This document shows, piece after piece, positions 24,694-37,200 of a stretch of 64,000 nucleotides of DNA. The position numbers and the translations under genes were made by a program. The notes beneath the pieces were generated by a model, which saw nothing but the letters and a program-made list of their open reading frames with translations, was not told the origin of the DNA and searched no databases. Numbering within the stretch: the stretch's first letter is position 1; every line of letters starts with the position of its first letter. This stretch comes from Zerene cesonia. Taxonomy: Eukaryota > Arthropoda > Insecta > Lepidoptera > Pieridae. Where the stretch lies: NCBI RefSeq assembly GCF_012273895.1, contig NC_052115.1:1302001-1366000 (forward strand), in the 5' to 3' direction.

Positions 24694-24865
24694 GAGAAAT
24701 TTTGAAAGAATAGAAAAAAATTGATCACGAGGCAGGATTCGAACCTGCGTATCTTGCCTAACCGTAGCAACGCCTAGCCTCTCGGCCACCCGTGACCACG
24801 GGTTCAAAATTCTTTCAAAATTTCTCATTTATAAAGCATTTCAATGCTATAAAACTAAAAATTAA
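24694..24865 (-). mobile_element. tRNA-like hairpin element, short form
   Basis: A 75 bp tRNA-like sequence (24723-24797, minus strand) sits between inverted arms of the family described at 30364-30779. The arms here are unequal: the left is truncated, and the right runs to AAAACTAAAAATTA. Direct repeats of 13 bp with one mismatch flank it (24681-24693 and 24866-24878). The cloverleaf has a 7 bp acceptor, 3 bp D stem, 5 bp anticodon stem and 5 bp T stem, but no T at position 33, so it is not a normal tRNA gene. Confidence 0.75.
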
Positions 24866-25111
24866 ATAAGATATAGTTTTTTCGTAGTTTCATTAGTTTT
24901 CTTGTCTTTTTTGATGCTCATTCATCATTGACTTTCACTTTTAGTTGAAAGCAATTTGCTCTTCGTTTCATTACATTTGATAATGCATATTTCACGACAT
25001 TCTCACTTTTTTTTAAATAAAATTCAAAACACGCTTTGCACCTCTATTAACGACCTCATAATACGCCAGTAAAAACCTTTTACAATACCATGCCCAAATG
25101 CAAACATTTTT

Positions 25112-25215
25112 NNNNNNNNNNNNNNNNNNNNNNNNNNNNNNNNNNNNNNNNNNNNNNNNNNNNNNNNNNNNNNNNNNNNNNNNNNNNNNNNNNNNNNNNN
25201 NNNNNNNNNNNNNNN
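25112..25215. other. Assembly gap (104 N)
   Basis: Unknown bases begin 17 bp past the ORP9 stop codon on the minus strand, so part of the ORP9 3'UTR is missing. Confidence 0.98.
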
Positions 25216-25231
25216 TTGGGATCTAGACGCA

Positions 25232-28200
25232 TTATCTCGTTTCCGCGTTCTCCGGCTTGCGCTGCGGCGACCCCTTGTTCGCTTCGAGGCGCTGTTTGAG
25301 CGGCGTGTTGTACTCCCAGCCCTCTTCGCTTTTCGGGCTGAATAGCTGGAAACGGGACATTCTGTTATAGACCAATTGTTTTATATTGAGTTACGATAAT
25401 GTTATAAAATTAGAATTGGACTAGCTGCGCCTCGCGGTTCCACCCGCGTAAGTCCCGGGATAAAAGTTGCCTATATGTAATTCCAGTTGTCCAGCTCTCT
25501 ACGTATTAAATTTCATTGCAATCGGTTCAGTAGTTTTTGCGTGAAAGAGCAACAAACACACACACATCCTTATAAACTTTCGCATCATATTAGGAGGATG
25601 TAAGGAAGGACCTTACGTCCTATTGTATTTGTTTGCGTAATCTACAAGCAACCAATCACAGCTCGTCAAAGCAGCGCCCAAGTTTCTCTCACGCACACGT
25701 GGGAGAAGAGCATGTTTCGGGAACCAGGGAAAAACCATACCACCACAGAAAACTGGTATGTAATAGCACCATGCTACTGTGTTTCTCATAGTGAAGGGGG
25801 GAGCCGGAGGCTCTTTTCTTTTTTCTCACTCTTCCTAGTTTCGTCATCCCTTACCTCTTACAAGCGGGCAGTTCATTCACAGAGGCACCACTTGTGCGTA
25901 TATACATGAGCGATGGTGATCGCTCACCATCAGGCAAACCATCAGTTCAGTCGCCCACTGCGCTATATGCCAAGCGAGCAACCAATCAAGCAAACCAATC
26001 GAGCCAATCGAGCAACCGATTGATCAACCAGTCGAGCGACCAATCGTGTATCCAATCGTGCAACCGATCGTGCAACCGATCGAGCAACTAGTCGATCAAG
26101 CAAAGTTGCAACCGGTGGATCGAGCAACCCGGCGCACCTGCGTGAGCCAGGGCTCGTCGGCGTCGAGGCGGCGCTTGGCGGCGTCGCGCTGCGCCTGCTC
26201 GAGGCGGCGCTTGGCGGCGGTGGCGGCGTCGGTGTCGGCGGCGCGCAGCGCGGCGGTCACGTGGCGCCACACGCGGCGCGACTCGTGCGCCGCCTGCCGC
26301 CCCACCGGCGCCACGCGCTTGCGCCGCGTGCGCATCGTCGACACGTCGAACACCACCTCCGTGCGCTGCGGACCGCGACGCGTATCATTATGCTCATACT
26401 AATATTATAAAGCTGAAGAGTTTATACACTAATATCAGGAAATACTGGTCCAATTTCAAAAATTCTTTCAGTGTTAGTTAGCCCATTTATTGAGGAAGGA
26501 TATAAGCTATATGTGTGCTACGGGCGAAGCCAGGGCGCTAGTGCTATGTATAGAGTCTAGACGCTCGTTCCGGCTCCGCTCAGATATGAACATTCCTGTT
26601 TTGTCCCAAGGGAGCTTTTAATCGGGATACCAAGTATCCTATCACTCAAGTTAGCTCATACCCTGTCTGTATAACAAATGTCATCAAATTCAGCGTGATT
26701 GACGGACAAACATCCAAACAAACAAACTTTCACATTTATAATATTAGTGTCAAGTGTGAAACACTCGTATGTGTAAAATAATTTAATCATGATTAACGTT
26801 CAATTCATTGAAAGACTCTAAGATGAAATATGCAAAAATAAACTTTATATACATACATTTAAAGTGCACATCAAACAAACTCACCCCGGACTCGGTCCAG
26901 CGGCCGTCCATCCTGGTGTTCCACTCGCCCTGCGCGGTGTAGTACGGCTTCTTGTCCCCGGCGAACACCTCGCACGTGACGCGATGCTTCTTGCCGCCGT
27001 AGAAGGGCTTGGTGAGGAACTCCACGTGCGCCCGGTGCCCGGTTTGCACGCACTCTATCACCACGGAACCGCCCAGCTCTATCCACGGCACTGTTAGTAT
27101 CGATCTGGAATAGAGGTCATCTATTTATTTATTTATTCTTTATTGCTTTTAACAAAAACTTAATAAAATTACAATATAAACGATTGGCGGTGTTATCGCT
27201 ATATAGCGATTTTTTCCAGACAACCAGACGGAGGTTAAAATTAAAGACCTAATATCTAAAATACTGAACAAATAATTGAGCCTTAACTCAAATTTTTGCT
27301 TACCAAAACATATGTTTGTTTACTGGTTTTGATCGATCGACTAAAAAAACTTAAAACTTGTTTCTTTTACAGAAAAAAATAGGCACTTAAATGTAAATCC
27401 GCTTCGATAACCACATCAAGCGTGGCTCAATCATTCATATTATTCCATTCTCAAACACGAACCTGCCGTATCCATTGGGAAAAGTGAGCGTATACTCTTC
27501 CCCCAGGTCCAACAGGGTCACGGTTCCTTTCCCAATATTGTGGACACCAATGGACAGGCCCAGGAACTTGCTCTTGGTCCACACCCACGCTTCGAACTGT
27601 ATGCGTTTATTAACGTGCTCCGCGTAGAAGGCCGAAATGGGGGGGTGGTGGGACACCTGCTCAGCGACGAAGGACAGTTGGTCCGGGGTGCACCAGGGCA
27701 CCGGCCCGTCGCCGACTTCTTGCTGCAATTATAGCATAGGAACATTTTTTAAGACGTCATGTAATAAAAAACTATGTGTTGGGTTACACCTATTGAGTAA
27801 GAGGGAGCAGTGTTTTTGGTTAAAATTATGTTTGATTATTTTTGATTTCTTCCCCTTTTAATGTAATTCTGGTGAAAAACTATTTTTCACCTTTAATTTT
27901 TACAATTTTTCCCTTTATAAACGGCGGTTCGACTGCATCTAGACATCATCGGAAAAAATGTTTTTTGAATTGTAACAATGGCTCTTCAGCCTAAGATACT
28001 TAAGCAGACCTTAGATCTTTATCATAATAATAATAATAATAATACAAATGATTTATTGCAACCAAACAACATACACAATAATAAAAACAATTACAAAAAA
28101 GACATAAAANNNNNNNNNNNNNNNNNNNNNNNNNNNNNNNNNNNNNNNNNNNNNNNNNNNNNNNNNNNNNNNNNNNNNNNNNNNNNNNNNNNNNNNNNNN

Positions 28201-31200
28201 NNNNNNNNNNNNNNNNNNNNNNNNNNNNNNNNNNNNNNNNNNNNNNNNNNNNNNNNNNNNNNNNNNNNNNNNNNNNNNNNNNNNNNNNNNNNNNNNNNNN
28301 NNNNNNNNNNNNNNNNNNNNNNNNNNNNNNNNNNNNNNNNNNNNNNNNNNNNNNNNNNNNNNNNNNNNNNNNNNNNNNNNNNNNNNNNNNNNNNNNNNNN
28401 NNNNNNNNNNNNNNNNNNNNNNNNNNNNNNNNNNNNNNNNNNNNNNNNNNNNNNNNNNNNNNNNNNNNNNNNNNNNNNNNNNNNNNNNNNNNNNNNNNNN
28501 NNNNNNNNNNNNNNNNNNNNNNNNNNNNNNNNNNNNNNNNNNNNNNNNNNNNNNNNNNNNNNNNNNNNNNNNNNNNNNNNNNNNNNNNNNNNNNNNNNNN
28601 NNNNNNNNNNNNNNNNNNNNNNNNNNNNNNNNNNNNNNNNNNNNNNNNNNNNNNNNNNNNNNNNNNNNNNNNNNNNNNNNNNNNNNNNNNNNNNNNNNNN
28701 NNNNNNNNNNNNNNNNNNNNNNNNNNNNNNNNNNNNNNNNNNNNNNNNNNNNNNNNNNNNNNNNNNNNNNNNNNNNNNNNNNNNNNNNNNNNNNNNNNNN
28801 NNNNNNNNNNNNNNNNNNNNNNNNNNNNNNNNNNNNNNNNNNNNNNNNNNNNNNNNNNNNNNNNNNNNNNNNNNNNNNNNNNNNNNNNNNNNNNNNNNNN
28901 NNNNNNNNNNNNNNNNNNNNNNNNNNNNNNNNNNNNNNNNNNNNNNNNNNNNNNNNNNNNNNNNNNNNNNNNNNNNNNNNNNNNNNNNNNNNNNNNNNNN
29001 NNNNNNNNNNNNNNNNNNNNNNNNNNNNNNNNNNNNNNNNNNNNNNNNNNNNNNNNNNNNNNNNNNNNNNNNNNNNNNNNNNNNNNNNNNNNNNNNNNNN
29101 NNNNNNNNNAGAAATACTTTAAAAGAATTATTTATTCTCAGAGACTTTAAAAACAGCTGTTAACTCTCGAGGCGCAAACTACCCTCCCGAGTCCTCCCTA
29201 TCACGAGTATATTATTATTTCTAGCTTTTCCACCAGAAATCCATAACCTCCCAATGCACTCATTACTCACTTTATCCCCGTTACTCGGCGGTTCCACCCC
29301 ATCCAGATCCCAGTGGCAGCGGAAGACCTCCCCCAATATGGGGTTATAAGGCTTCTTGGCGACTTGCGACTTCCGACCCGCGTGGTACGAGCTCAGGTAC
29401 CAGCGGACCACCTGCACCATGCGTTCGCGCGGTGTCGGCTGGTCTACTATCCTGGGTTTGGAAATACTGGCATAAGTTAAGAATACTTACCTAGCATGAA
29501 AATTAAGGAAATTATAAAAACACCCTTGTTAGTGAGAGGTAACACATAATTGATTAATACTCTAGAATCAATTTTGAATTACAATCTTCCTTGGATGTAC
29601 TAAGGTAAGATGGAAAATTTGGGCGTTATAATTTAGTGTCAAAAATATTTAGAAACATTTTACCACTTCCATCTCTTTCTGTTAGGATTTCAAACAACAT
29701 TATCGCACGATGTAATAGAGCAGGTATTAAAGTTCAGTCATAATTAGATTTATTAAAAATAGTGTCCTGAATATTTCTCCCGTTTAGTAGCACTTTGCTA
29801 CTCTTCAAAACTCCTTAATACATATATTTTTTATTATTCGAAGAAACAATTGTAACATCCACATCTTTCCCACACTCAATGCATGTTTGCACCATTGTCT
29901 CACATCACGCTATTTCATTAAATTATATTAAAAAAGGGGTCACTTCGCCTACTCACTTGACGAACTGGTCGGGGTGTGCGAAGGAGTCGGCGTACATCTC
30001 GAGAAGCGATCGCCTCTCCAAAATAAACGTGGGTAAGACCACCTGGAAAAAAAAGGGATTCAATGGCAATTTTGTTGAGAAATTGAATAGTTTACGAAAT
30101 TATTGTGGTAGTCGAGAACGCTTCGGCACGAATTGGGCCAGCTCGCACCGGGGAAGTACCACACCCCCACAGAAGACCGCCGTGAAATAGCATAACTTAA
30201 ACTTAGTAACCTTTTTTTTCTCAAAACTTTTACACCCCACGCAGATTATTATACTTAATGCTATGAATATAAACAACTAGCGGATCGCCCCGGCTTCGCC
30301 CGTCGTACATATATGGCCTATAAGCCTTCCTCAATAAATGACCCCTTTAACACTGTAAGATTTAATTTTTAGTTTTATAGCATTGAAATGCTTTATAAAT
30401 GAGAAATTTTGAAAGAATAGAATAGAATAGAAAGAATAGAAGAATAAAATATTTTTTTTCTATTCTTTCAAAATTTCTCATTTATAAAGCATTTCAATGC
30501 TATAAAACTAAAAATTAAATTTAACAAAGGCCGCGTTCCATCGATACAATATTGTAATCATTGAAATAATGTTTCGTATTGGTTGTGATGGTTCTTAATC
30601 ATCTCAATAGATGGCGTGGGGTGCCCCTTAGGCACATGAAACCGAAAGAGTAGAAGAAATTCGATTACTGTGGCGGGATCACGGGTGGCCGAGAGGCTAG
30701 GCGTTGCTACGGTTAGGCAAGATACGCAGGTTCGAATCCTGCCTCGTGATCAAATTTTTTCTATTCTTTCAAAATTTCTCACTGTAAGATTTTTTCAAAT
30801 CGGACCAGAAGTTTTTCAGATTAGTTATGCGTTCAAACTGTTCAGCTTTATAATATGAGAATAGATTTGTCATTTTATTATTTTATTTTATACAATGTAA
30901 AAGAAGAGAAGAGAATAGTTACCTTGGTAAGGTCCATGCCGATCTTGACTTGTGACAGAAGGTGTGTGACCACAGAGCCATGGTTCTCCATTGAGCCGAG
31001 GTCACTGTCCGAATCATCTTCGTAGAGGGCTGGAATTCGTTTGTTTTCCGATATTATTTATTTGTTCTAGACCAATTACCTAAAAGTGCTACTAAAGAGG
31101 ATATATCTCGTTGGTGAGTTACAATATACAATATAAAATATTACATACGTTTACAAGACAGCTAATGATTTTTTCTACTATCTTGCATTACTATTTCCTT

Positions 31201-34200
31201 CATTAGAATTTCTAGTCAGACTAGTGGTAAATTAGTTTTTTTTCATATTAGGAAAGGCGCTTCTAAACGAAGTCTGGTTAAGATTTAATCAAATTAAATT
31301 AAATTTGAATTGTTCTCTTCTATCTATCGATTTATTTTCTATGATATAACTGTGGCTGTGTGAAAGAGCGAAAAAAAATAATATAAAGAGTAAATTGCAT
31401 TTAAAATCCGTTAAAAAGTCTTCAATTTCTAAATGTAAGAACCAAACACAAAATTATTATTTTATTTTAATAGCATTAAAATGATAACATTTAAAGAATA
31501 CCTATAAATTTTTCCATTCTTTAATAATTTTTTAAAACGAAATTTTATTTGTTTTTGTAAGAATATAAGCATTTCAATTTAACAATAAACCAGCCAGCAT
31601 TTAACTCAAACAATACCCGCTGACTAACTAAGCAAATCACATTTCCTCCATGCATGTCACGTCGATATATGTGAGTCAGGATTTCGATGAAATTTGTGTT
31701 TGGCATTTGAAGGTTTTATTTTATATCATAATATGCAATAACATCATCAGTACGTGTTATAATCAATCTTTAAATATAACTCGCAACATGCAGTGCAATT
31801 TATAATTTATAAGCACGAAAAATATAAATAATATTCAGAAATTCAAACAATAGGCCAAATAATGATTCATAATCAAATGATAAAGAAACAACTAAACTTG
31901 AGCTAAGAGATGGAAAATTAAAAAAAAAAAACAAGATCAAGAAAAGGATTGAGCAGTAGCTGGAAGATAGTAGACTTTAATGACTCTCGAACTGATAAAT
32001 TATATCGAAATACGATAATGATAGGGAAAGAAAGAAGGGTATTGTAGTAATCAAACAGATGACCATAAAAAACACCAGTATAGATAGAAAAAAATGCACT
32101 GGTATTAAGGCATATAAGAGTAAGATGAATATAATGAAATGGAACAGTGTTAAGAAATTAGAACACGACGGCCAGTCTTCAGTTCTGATGAAGTCCGAAA
32201 CGTTCGATTCCAACCAAGACTGCGTGGACCGAGCTTTATGACNNNNNNNNNNNNNNNNNNNNNNNNNNNNNNNNNNNNNNNNNNNNNNNNNNNNNNNNNN
32301 NNNNNNNNNNNNNNNNNNNNNNNNNNNNNNNNNNNNNNNNNNNNNNNNNNNNNNNNNNNNNNNNNNNNNNNNNNNNNNNNNNNNNNNNNNNNNNNNNNNN
32401 NNNNNNNNNNNNNNNNNNNNNNNNNNNNNNNNNNNNNNNNNNNNNNNNNNNNNNNNNNNNNNNNNNNNNNNNNNNNNNNNNNNNNNNNNNNNNNNNNNNN
32501 NNNNNNNNNNNNNNNNNNNNNNNNNNNNNNNNNNNNNNNNNNNNNNNNNNNNNNNNNNNNNNNNNNNNNNNNNNNNNNNNNNNNNNNNNNNNNNNNNNNN
32601 NNNNNNNNNNNNNNNNNNNNNNNNNNNNNNNNNNNNNNNNNNNNNNNNNNNNNNNNNNNNNNNNNNNNNNNNNNNNNNNNNNNNNNNNNNNNNNNNNNNN
32701 NNNNNNNNNNNNNNNNNNNNNNNNNNNNNNNNNNNNNNNNNNNNNNNNNNNNNNNNNNNNNNNNNNNNNNNNNNNNNNNNNNNNNNNNNNNNNNNNNNNN
32801 NNNNNNNNNNNNNNNNNNNNNNNNNNNNNNNNNNNNNNNNNNNNNNNNNNNNNNNNNNNNNNNNNNNNNNNNNNNNNNNNNNNNNNNNNNNNNNNNNNNN
32901 NNNNNNNNNNNNNNNNNNNNNNNNNNNNNNNNNNNNNNNNNNNNNNNNNNNNNNNNNNNNNNNNNNNNNNNNNNNNNNNNNNNNNNNNNNNNNNNNNNNN
33001 NNNNNNNNNNNNNNNNNNNNNNNNNNNNNNNNNNNNNNNNNNNNNNNNNNNNNNNNNNNNNNNNNNNNNNNNNNNNNNNNNNNNNNNNNNNNNNNNNNNN
33101 NNNNNNNNNNNNNNNNNNNNNNNNNNNNNNNNNNNNNNNNNNNNNNNNNNNNNNNNNNNNNNNNNNNNNNNNNNNNNNNNNNNNNNNNNNNNNNNNNNNN
33201 NNNNNNNNNNNNNNNNNNNNNNNNNNNNNNNNNNNNNNNNNNGACAGATTCGAAATTCAAATGTAATATTTTTTTATAATTAAGTGTAACAGTATTTATG
33301 GCCAGACTAAGTAAATAGCACAGAGCTTGCTATCTACATACACAAATATATAAAGGTAAGTGAAAGCGATGCTAAAACCTTTTCAAATTAAAGATGAAAA
33401 TGATGATAATGAAAAACAGTATCAAAACTATGAGGTAATAGTAGATCACAATAGATAGCAGATGATAAAAATTAAATGATATGGATTCCAATTGCACGAG
33501 AAAATGTTCATAGTGAATAGATAAAGTGGCACGATAACAGAAGATAATAATGGGATATATCACATAATTTCCTTTAAGTTCCTAGAAATAATAAATAAAA
33601 GGGAAATACTGATCTAATAATAGTAAAGTAATAGCAACCTTATACATAAAAGATGAAAAAATATATACAGAATAGAAAATATTGAATAGAACAGAGTCTG
33701 CTACATCTAAGCAAAAAACCATTGCAAAACTGTCAAAGGCGTACTGGCAAAAAAGAACAGCTGATAACTGTATACTAAAATGACGATCGCAACGAAAACC
33801 CAGCATCAGCAGAGCAAACCACAGATCCCCAAAGCACAATATCGCAAATGAGACAGTGTCACACTAACACGACAACGAGCTGACAATGGTATTACCATCG
33901 TAGTCGATCTCGCCGTCGCGCGTGCGCGGCAGGTCCACGGGCGACGAGTCCGGGTCGGGCGCACCCTCCGCGCCGCAAGTGCGGCTGGCGCTGGAAAGGA
34001 GAGTTTATACGTGTTAATTGATATTCAGATTTAGATTACACATCACACTGTTTACATATTTGTATGTGGTAGTCGAGCACGCTTCGGCACGAATTGGGCC
34101 AGCTCGCACCGGGGAAGTACCACACCCCCACAGAAGACCGGCGTGAAACAGCATTCTGCTGTGTTTCGTTCGGTGAGTGGGGGAGCCGGAGGCCCATATC

Positions 34201-37200
34201 CTTTTCCTTACCCTTCCCAGTCCTTTCCTTTATTCCTATCCCAATCCTTTCTTAATCCTTTCCCAAAAAGTCGGCAATCCATTTGTAGAGGCGTAAGGTC
34301 TGCAAACGACCTTATGCCTCTACAAATGTTCATGGGCGGTGGTAGCGCTTACCATCAGGCGTCCCACCAGCTCCATTGCCGACTGTAACATAGAAAAAAA
34401 AAAAAAAAAAGAAATATAATATTGTTTACGAAAATTTTATAGCTGATATAAACATACTGCTTCTATGATAACTAGCCTCTCTCTCGCCTCCATCTGGGTT
34501 AACCCGGGATATAAACAGCATAAAATAAAGCCCTGACACACAGACATCATAGCATTGGTACAAGAATTTCTGAAGTAGTCCCAGATATTATCCCCCACAA
34601 GGTCACAAATACACAAGCCTTTACCTGCTTATATTATTAATATAGACAACTATAATGTAAATAATTCATAATTTCCTCCAACACTTAAAAAGCCTTAAAA
34701 GTAGATTTTGCATCGTGATATCCTAGTACTATACGTGTAGCTCAAATAGTTTTCAAGTGCATTTACTAATCACCCTATAAAATATAGTGTTTCACGAAAC
34801 CCTAAAGGTAAGTTATACGAGACTAAATTAAGGTTTCAGGGAAAAGATTATTAGCCGATGCTCTTTTAATAAACATATATTCATACAAATATACGAAATT
34901 AATTCATAAGAGGGATGTAAAGATACACAAAATAGTAGACAGCTGGACAACTGGAATAATATATAGGCAACTTTATATACCGATATTCCAACGGGATTCG
35001 GACTTACGCGGGTGAAACCGCGGGGCGCAGCCAGTGTTTTATAAATGAGAAATTTTTAAAGACGTGCAAAAAGACACGGTTTCGAATTCTACCTCGTGAT
35101 CAAATATTTTCTATTCTTTAAAAAACAATTGTCATTAAAATGAACAATTTCAACATTTTATTCAATAACTTCTCGATGTTTCGATGAAGTCTATAGAGCA
35201 TTTCGTCGGAAATTAGATGTAAAAACGATTGATTATTCCGTAACAATACTTTCAGCTAATTAATGTTAAATGGAGCGTGAGCACTGAAGCGATAATTAAA
35301 AAAAATGCTTTGTCAAGGTTAGCTACGACGCGAGGGCAAAAAGTCGATTAGGAATATCCCTGGATATTTATCAGCGCTTTTACTTATTTTCCTTATTACA
35401 GTTATATTTTAGAAGGACGAGGGTAATATTATTTCTTCAAGGACAAGGTTTTGGGTTGGTACAATGTTAATTGTGAATATGAAGGTTTTTTAGTAGTAAA
35501 ATAATGAATAAATGTATATATTTTTTTGTTCTATCGTTTTAACAATGACCCGTCTGCACTGGATATCTTAAGTCTATTATTTAATATTATTACTATATTA
35601 TAGATTCATTCTAATTCATTCGAATAATCAAACATCAAAATTCCTTATTTATGATACTCTTACATCGCTAAACTATCAAACATAGCACAGAATCACCGAA
35701 ACTGGGCTTTCAAATGAAAAAAAATCGCATCGAAATCGATCCGTCCGTTTGAGAGCTAAGATGCCACAGGCAGACATCCACTTCGAACCTATAACACCCT
35801 TCTCTTCGCGGCCAGGGTTAAATAAACAAGCTATCAATACGATCATAGCTTTCATATAACAGCCCTGAAAAATGAAGCGTCCTCGCTCCACACAAAGCCA
35901 ATGGCAATGTCAAGGTCAACTTTGATTGCAGTCACATGAGGTCACAGGTTTAGCGCAAGGTGTGACTGTGGCCTAACCTACATCAAACGTACTTTTACAA
36001 AATACCTATTTGCCTCTGCTTCGCCCGTGGTACATAAATAGCCTATGTCACTCATGAAGCTTTCTAATGGTGATAGAATTTTTTAAATCGGTCCTATGGT
36101 TTTCGCGTGTAAACATTACGAACATACAAAAAGACATAAGTTTCCTCTTTGTTCCTACTTAAATATTACAAACTCGAAAGTTTGTAAGTATGGATGGATA
36201 AATGTATGTATGTATGGATGTTTGTTACTCTTTCATGCAAAATCTGCTGAACCGATTGCCCTGAATTATTTATATTTTATGTGACTTGACTATGAGACGT
36301 ATATTTAGTACGTAGATAGCTGGACAACTGGAATAACACATAGACAACTTTTTATTCCAATATTCCTACGGGATACAGACTTACGCGGGTGATACCAGGA
36401 GCGCAACTAGTAATATAATAGTATAGAGTAAAGACAAACATTTTTCGACATTTTAGTGTTGCGTTTTTAGTGTGAAATATTTTTTTATCTTAAGTAAATT
36501 TTATGAGCAATTTTAAGTAGAAATAATAAGAATTTATTGTACGAAAAATTGCATGACAAACATAATTAAAATACCAGTTTTTGGACACATTAACAGTTGA
36601 CTAGAAATTATGTTTTGATAATGTTTGCGATGGCCAGAGACAATTTTTATATGGGGGGAAATATTTTTAGTGGTATTGACAATTTTTAAGGGGATATTCA
36701 TTTTTTTATGATAGGATAGATAACAAAGGTCTCTTTATAGTAACGATACCAATAAAAACACTTATTTCACCAAAAAATAATAATCATCATACATTTTTAT
36801 TTCTCTTATACGAAAATTCTTAATACAAAGCATATTATGTTCTCTCTTTATAGCCATAAAATAACAATCATGGCGGCGAAATACGAATGTGCATACCTAC
36901 CTTATTGGTAACATTCATTCATGAAGATTAGGAGATGTGATCAGTGAGTGACGTCACACATTTTGCAAATTCACTCCGGCCCATTTGGCAGAAGCGGTTG
37001 TTTACGTGTCTAGTCTAGCGTTGGACGGGAAGTAACAACTTATATAGTATAGTACCGGGCGCATTTATCATGGTTTACAACGTGTATCGCTTTAGTTCGC
37101 TGCGATTTATTCAGTGGTATTGATTCATTTTTAAACGATGGCTTTGACTGGACTGGCGACTTTTATTAATATTGGATGAATGCAATTCGAAACTCACGGA

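Larger units (their letters stand above)
21601..25111. other. Intergenic region between the convergent Yellow and ORP9 genes
   Basis: AT-rich and mostly featureless. It probably holds both 3'UTRs; AATAAA near 21916 could end the Yellow transcript. It also contains the structured block at 23171-23271 and the tRNA-like repeat at 24694-24865. The bases between 24879 and the N run at 25112 show no gene. Confidence 0.45.

Noticed and set aside
24723..24797. Functional tRNA gene
   Set aside because: Good stems, but no T33, near-identical dispersed copies and target duplications mark it as part of a mobile element.
25894..26402. Ser/Asn-rich and Arg/Ala-rich plus-strand frames
   Set aside because: The first translates a minisatellite. 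The second is antisense to the GC-rich ORP9 exon 26138-26365.
27978..29150. Long open frames across N gaps (also at 32238-33266 and 44281-45513)
   Set aside because: They are open only because N codons contain no stops. The flanking residues are low-complexity, apart from the mariner remnant noted separately.
30670..30858. Small protein starting in the tRNA-like sequence
   Set aside because: The open frame comes from translating the cloverleaf; similar frames appear in each copy of the repeat.
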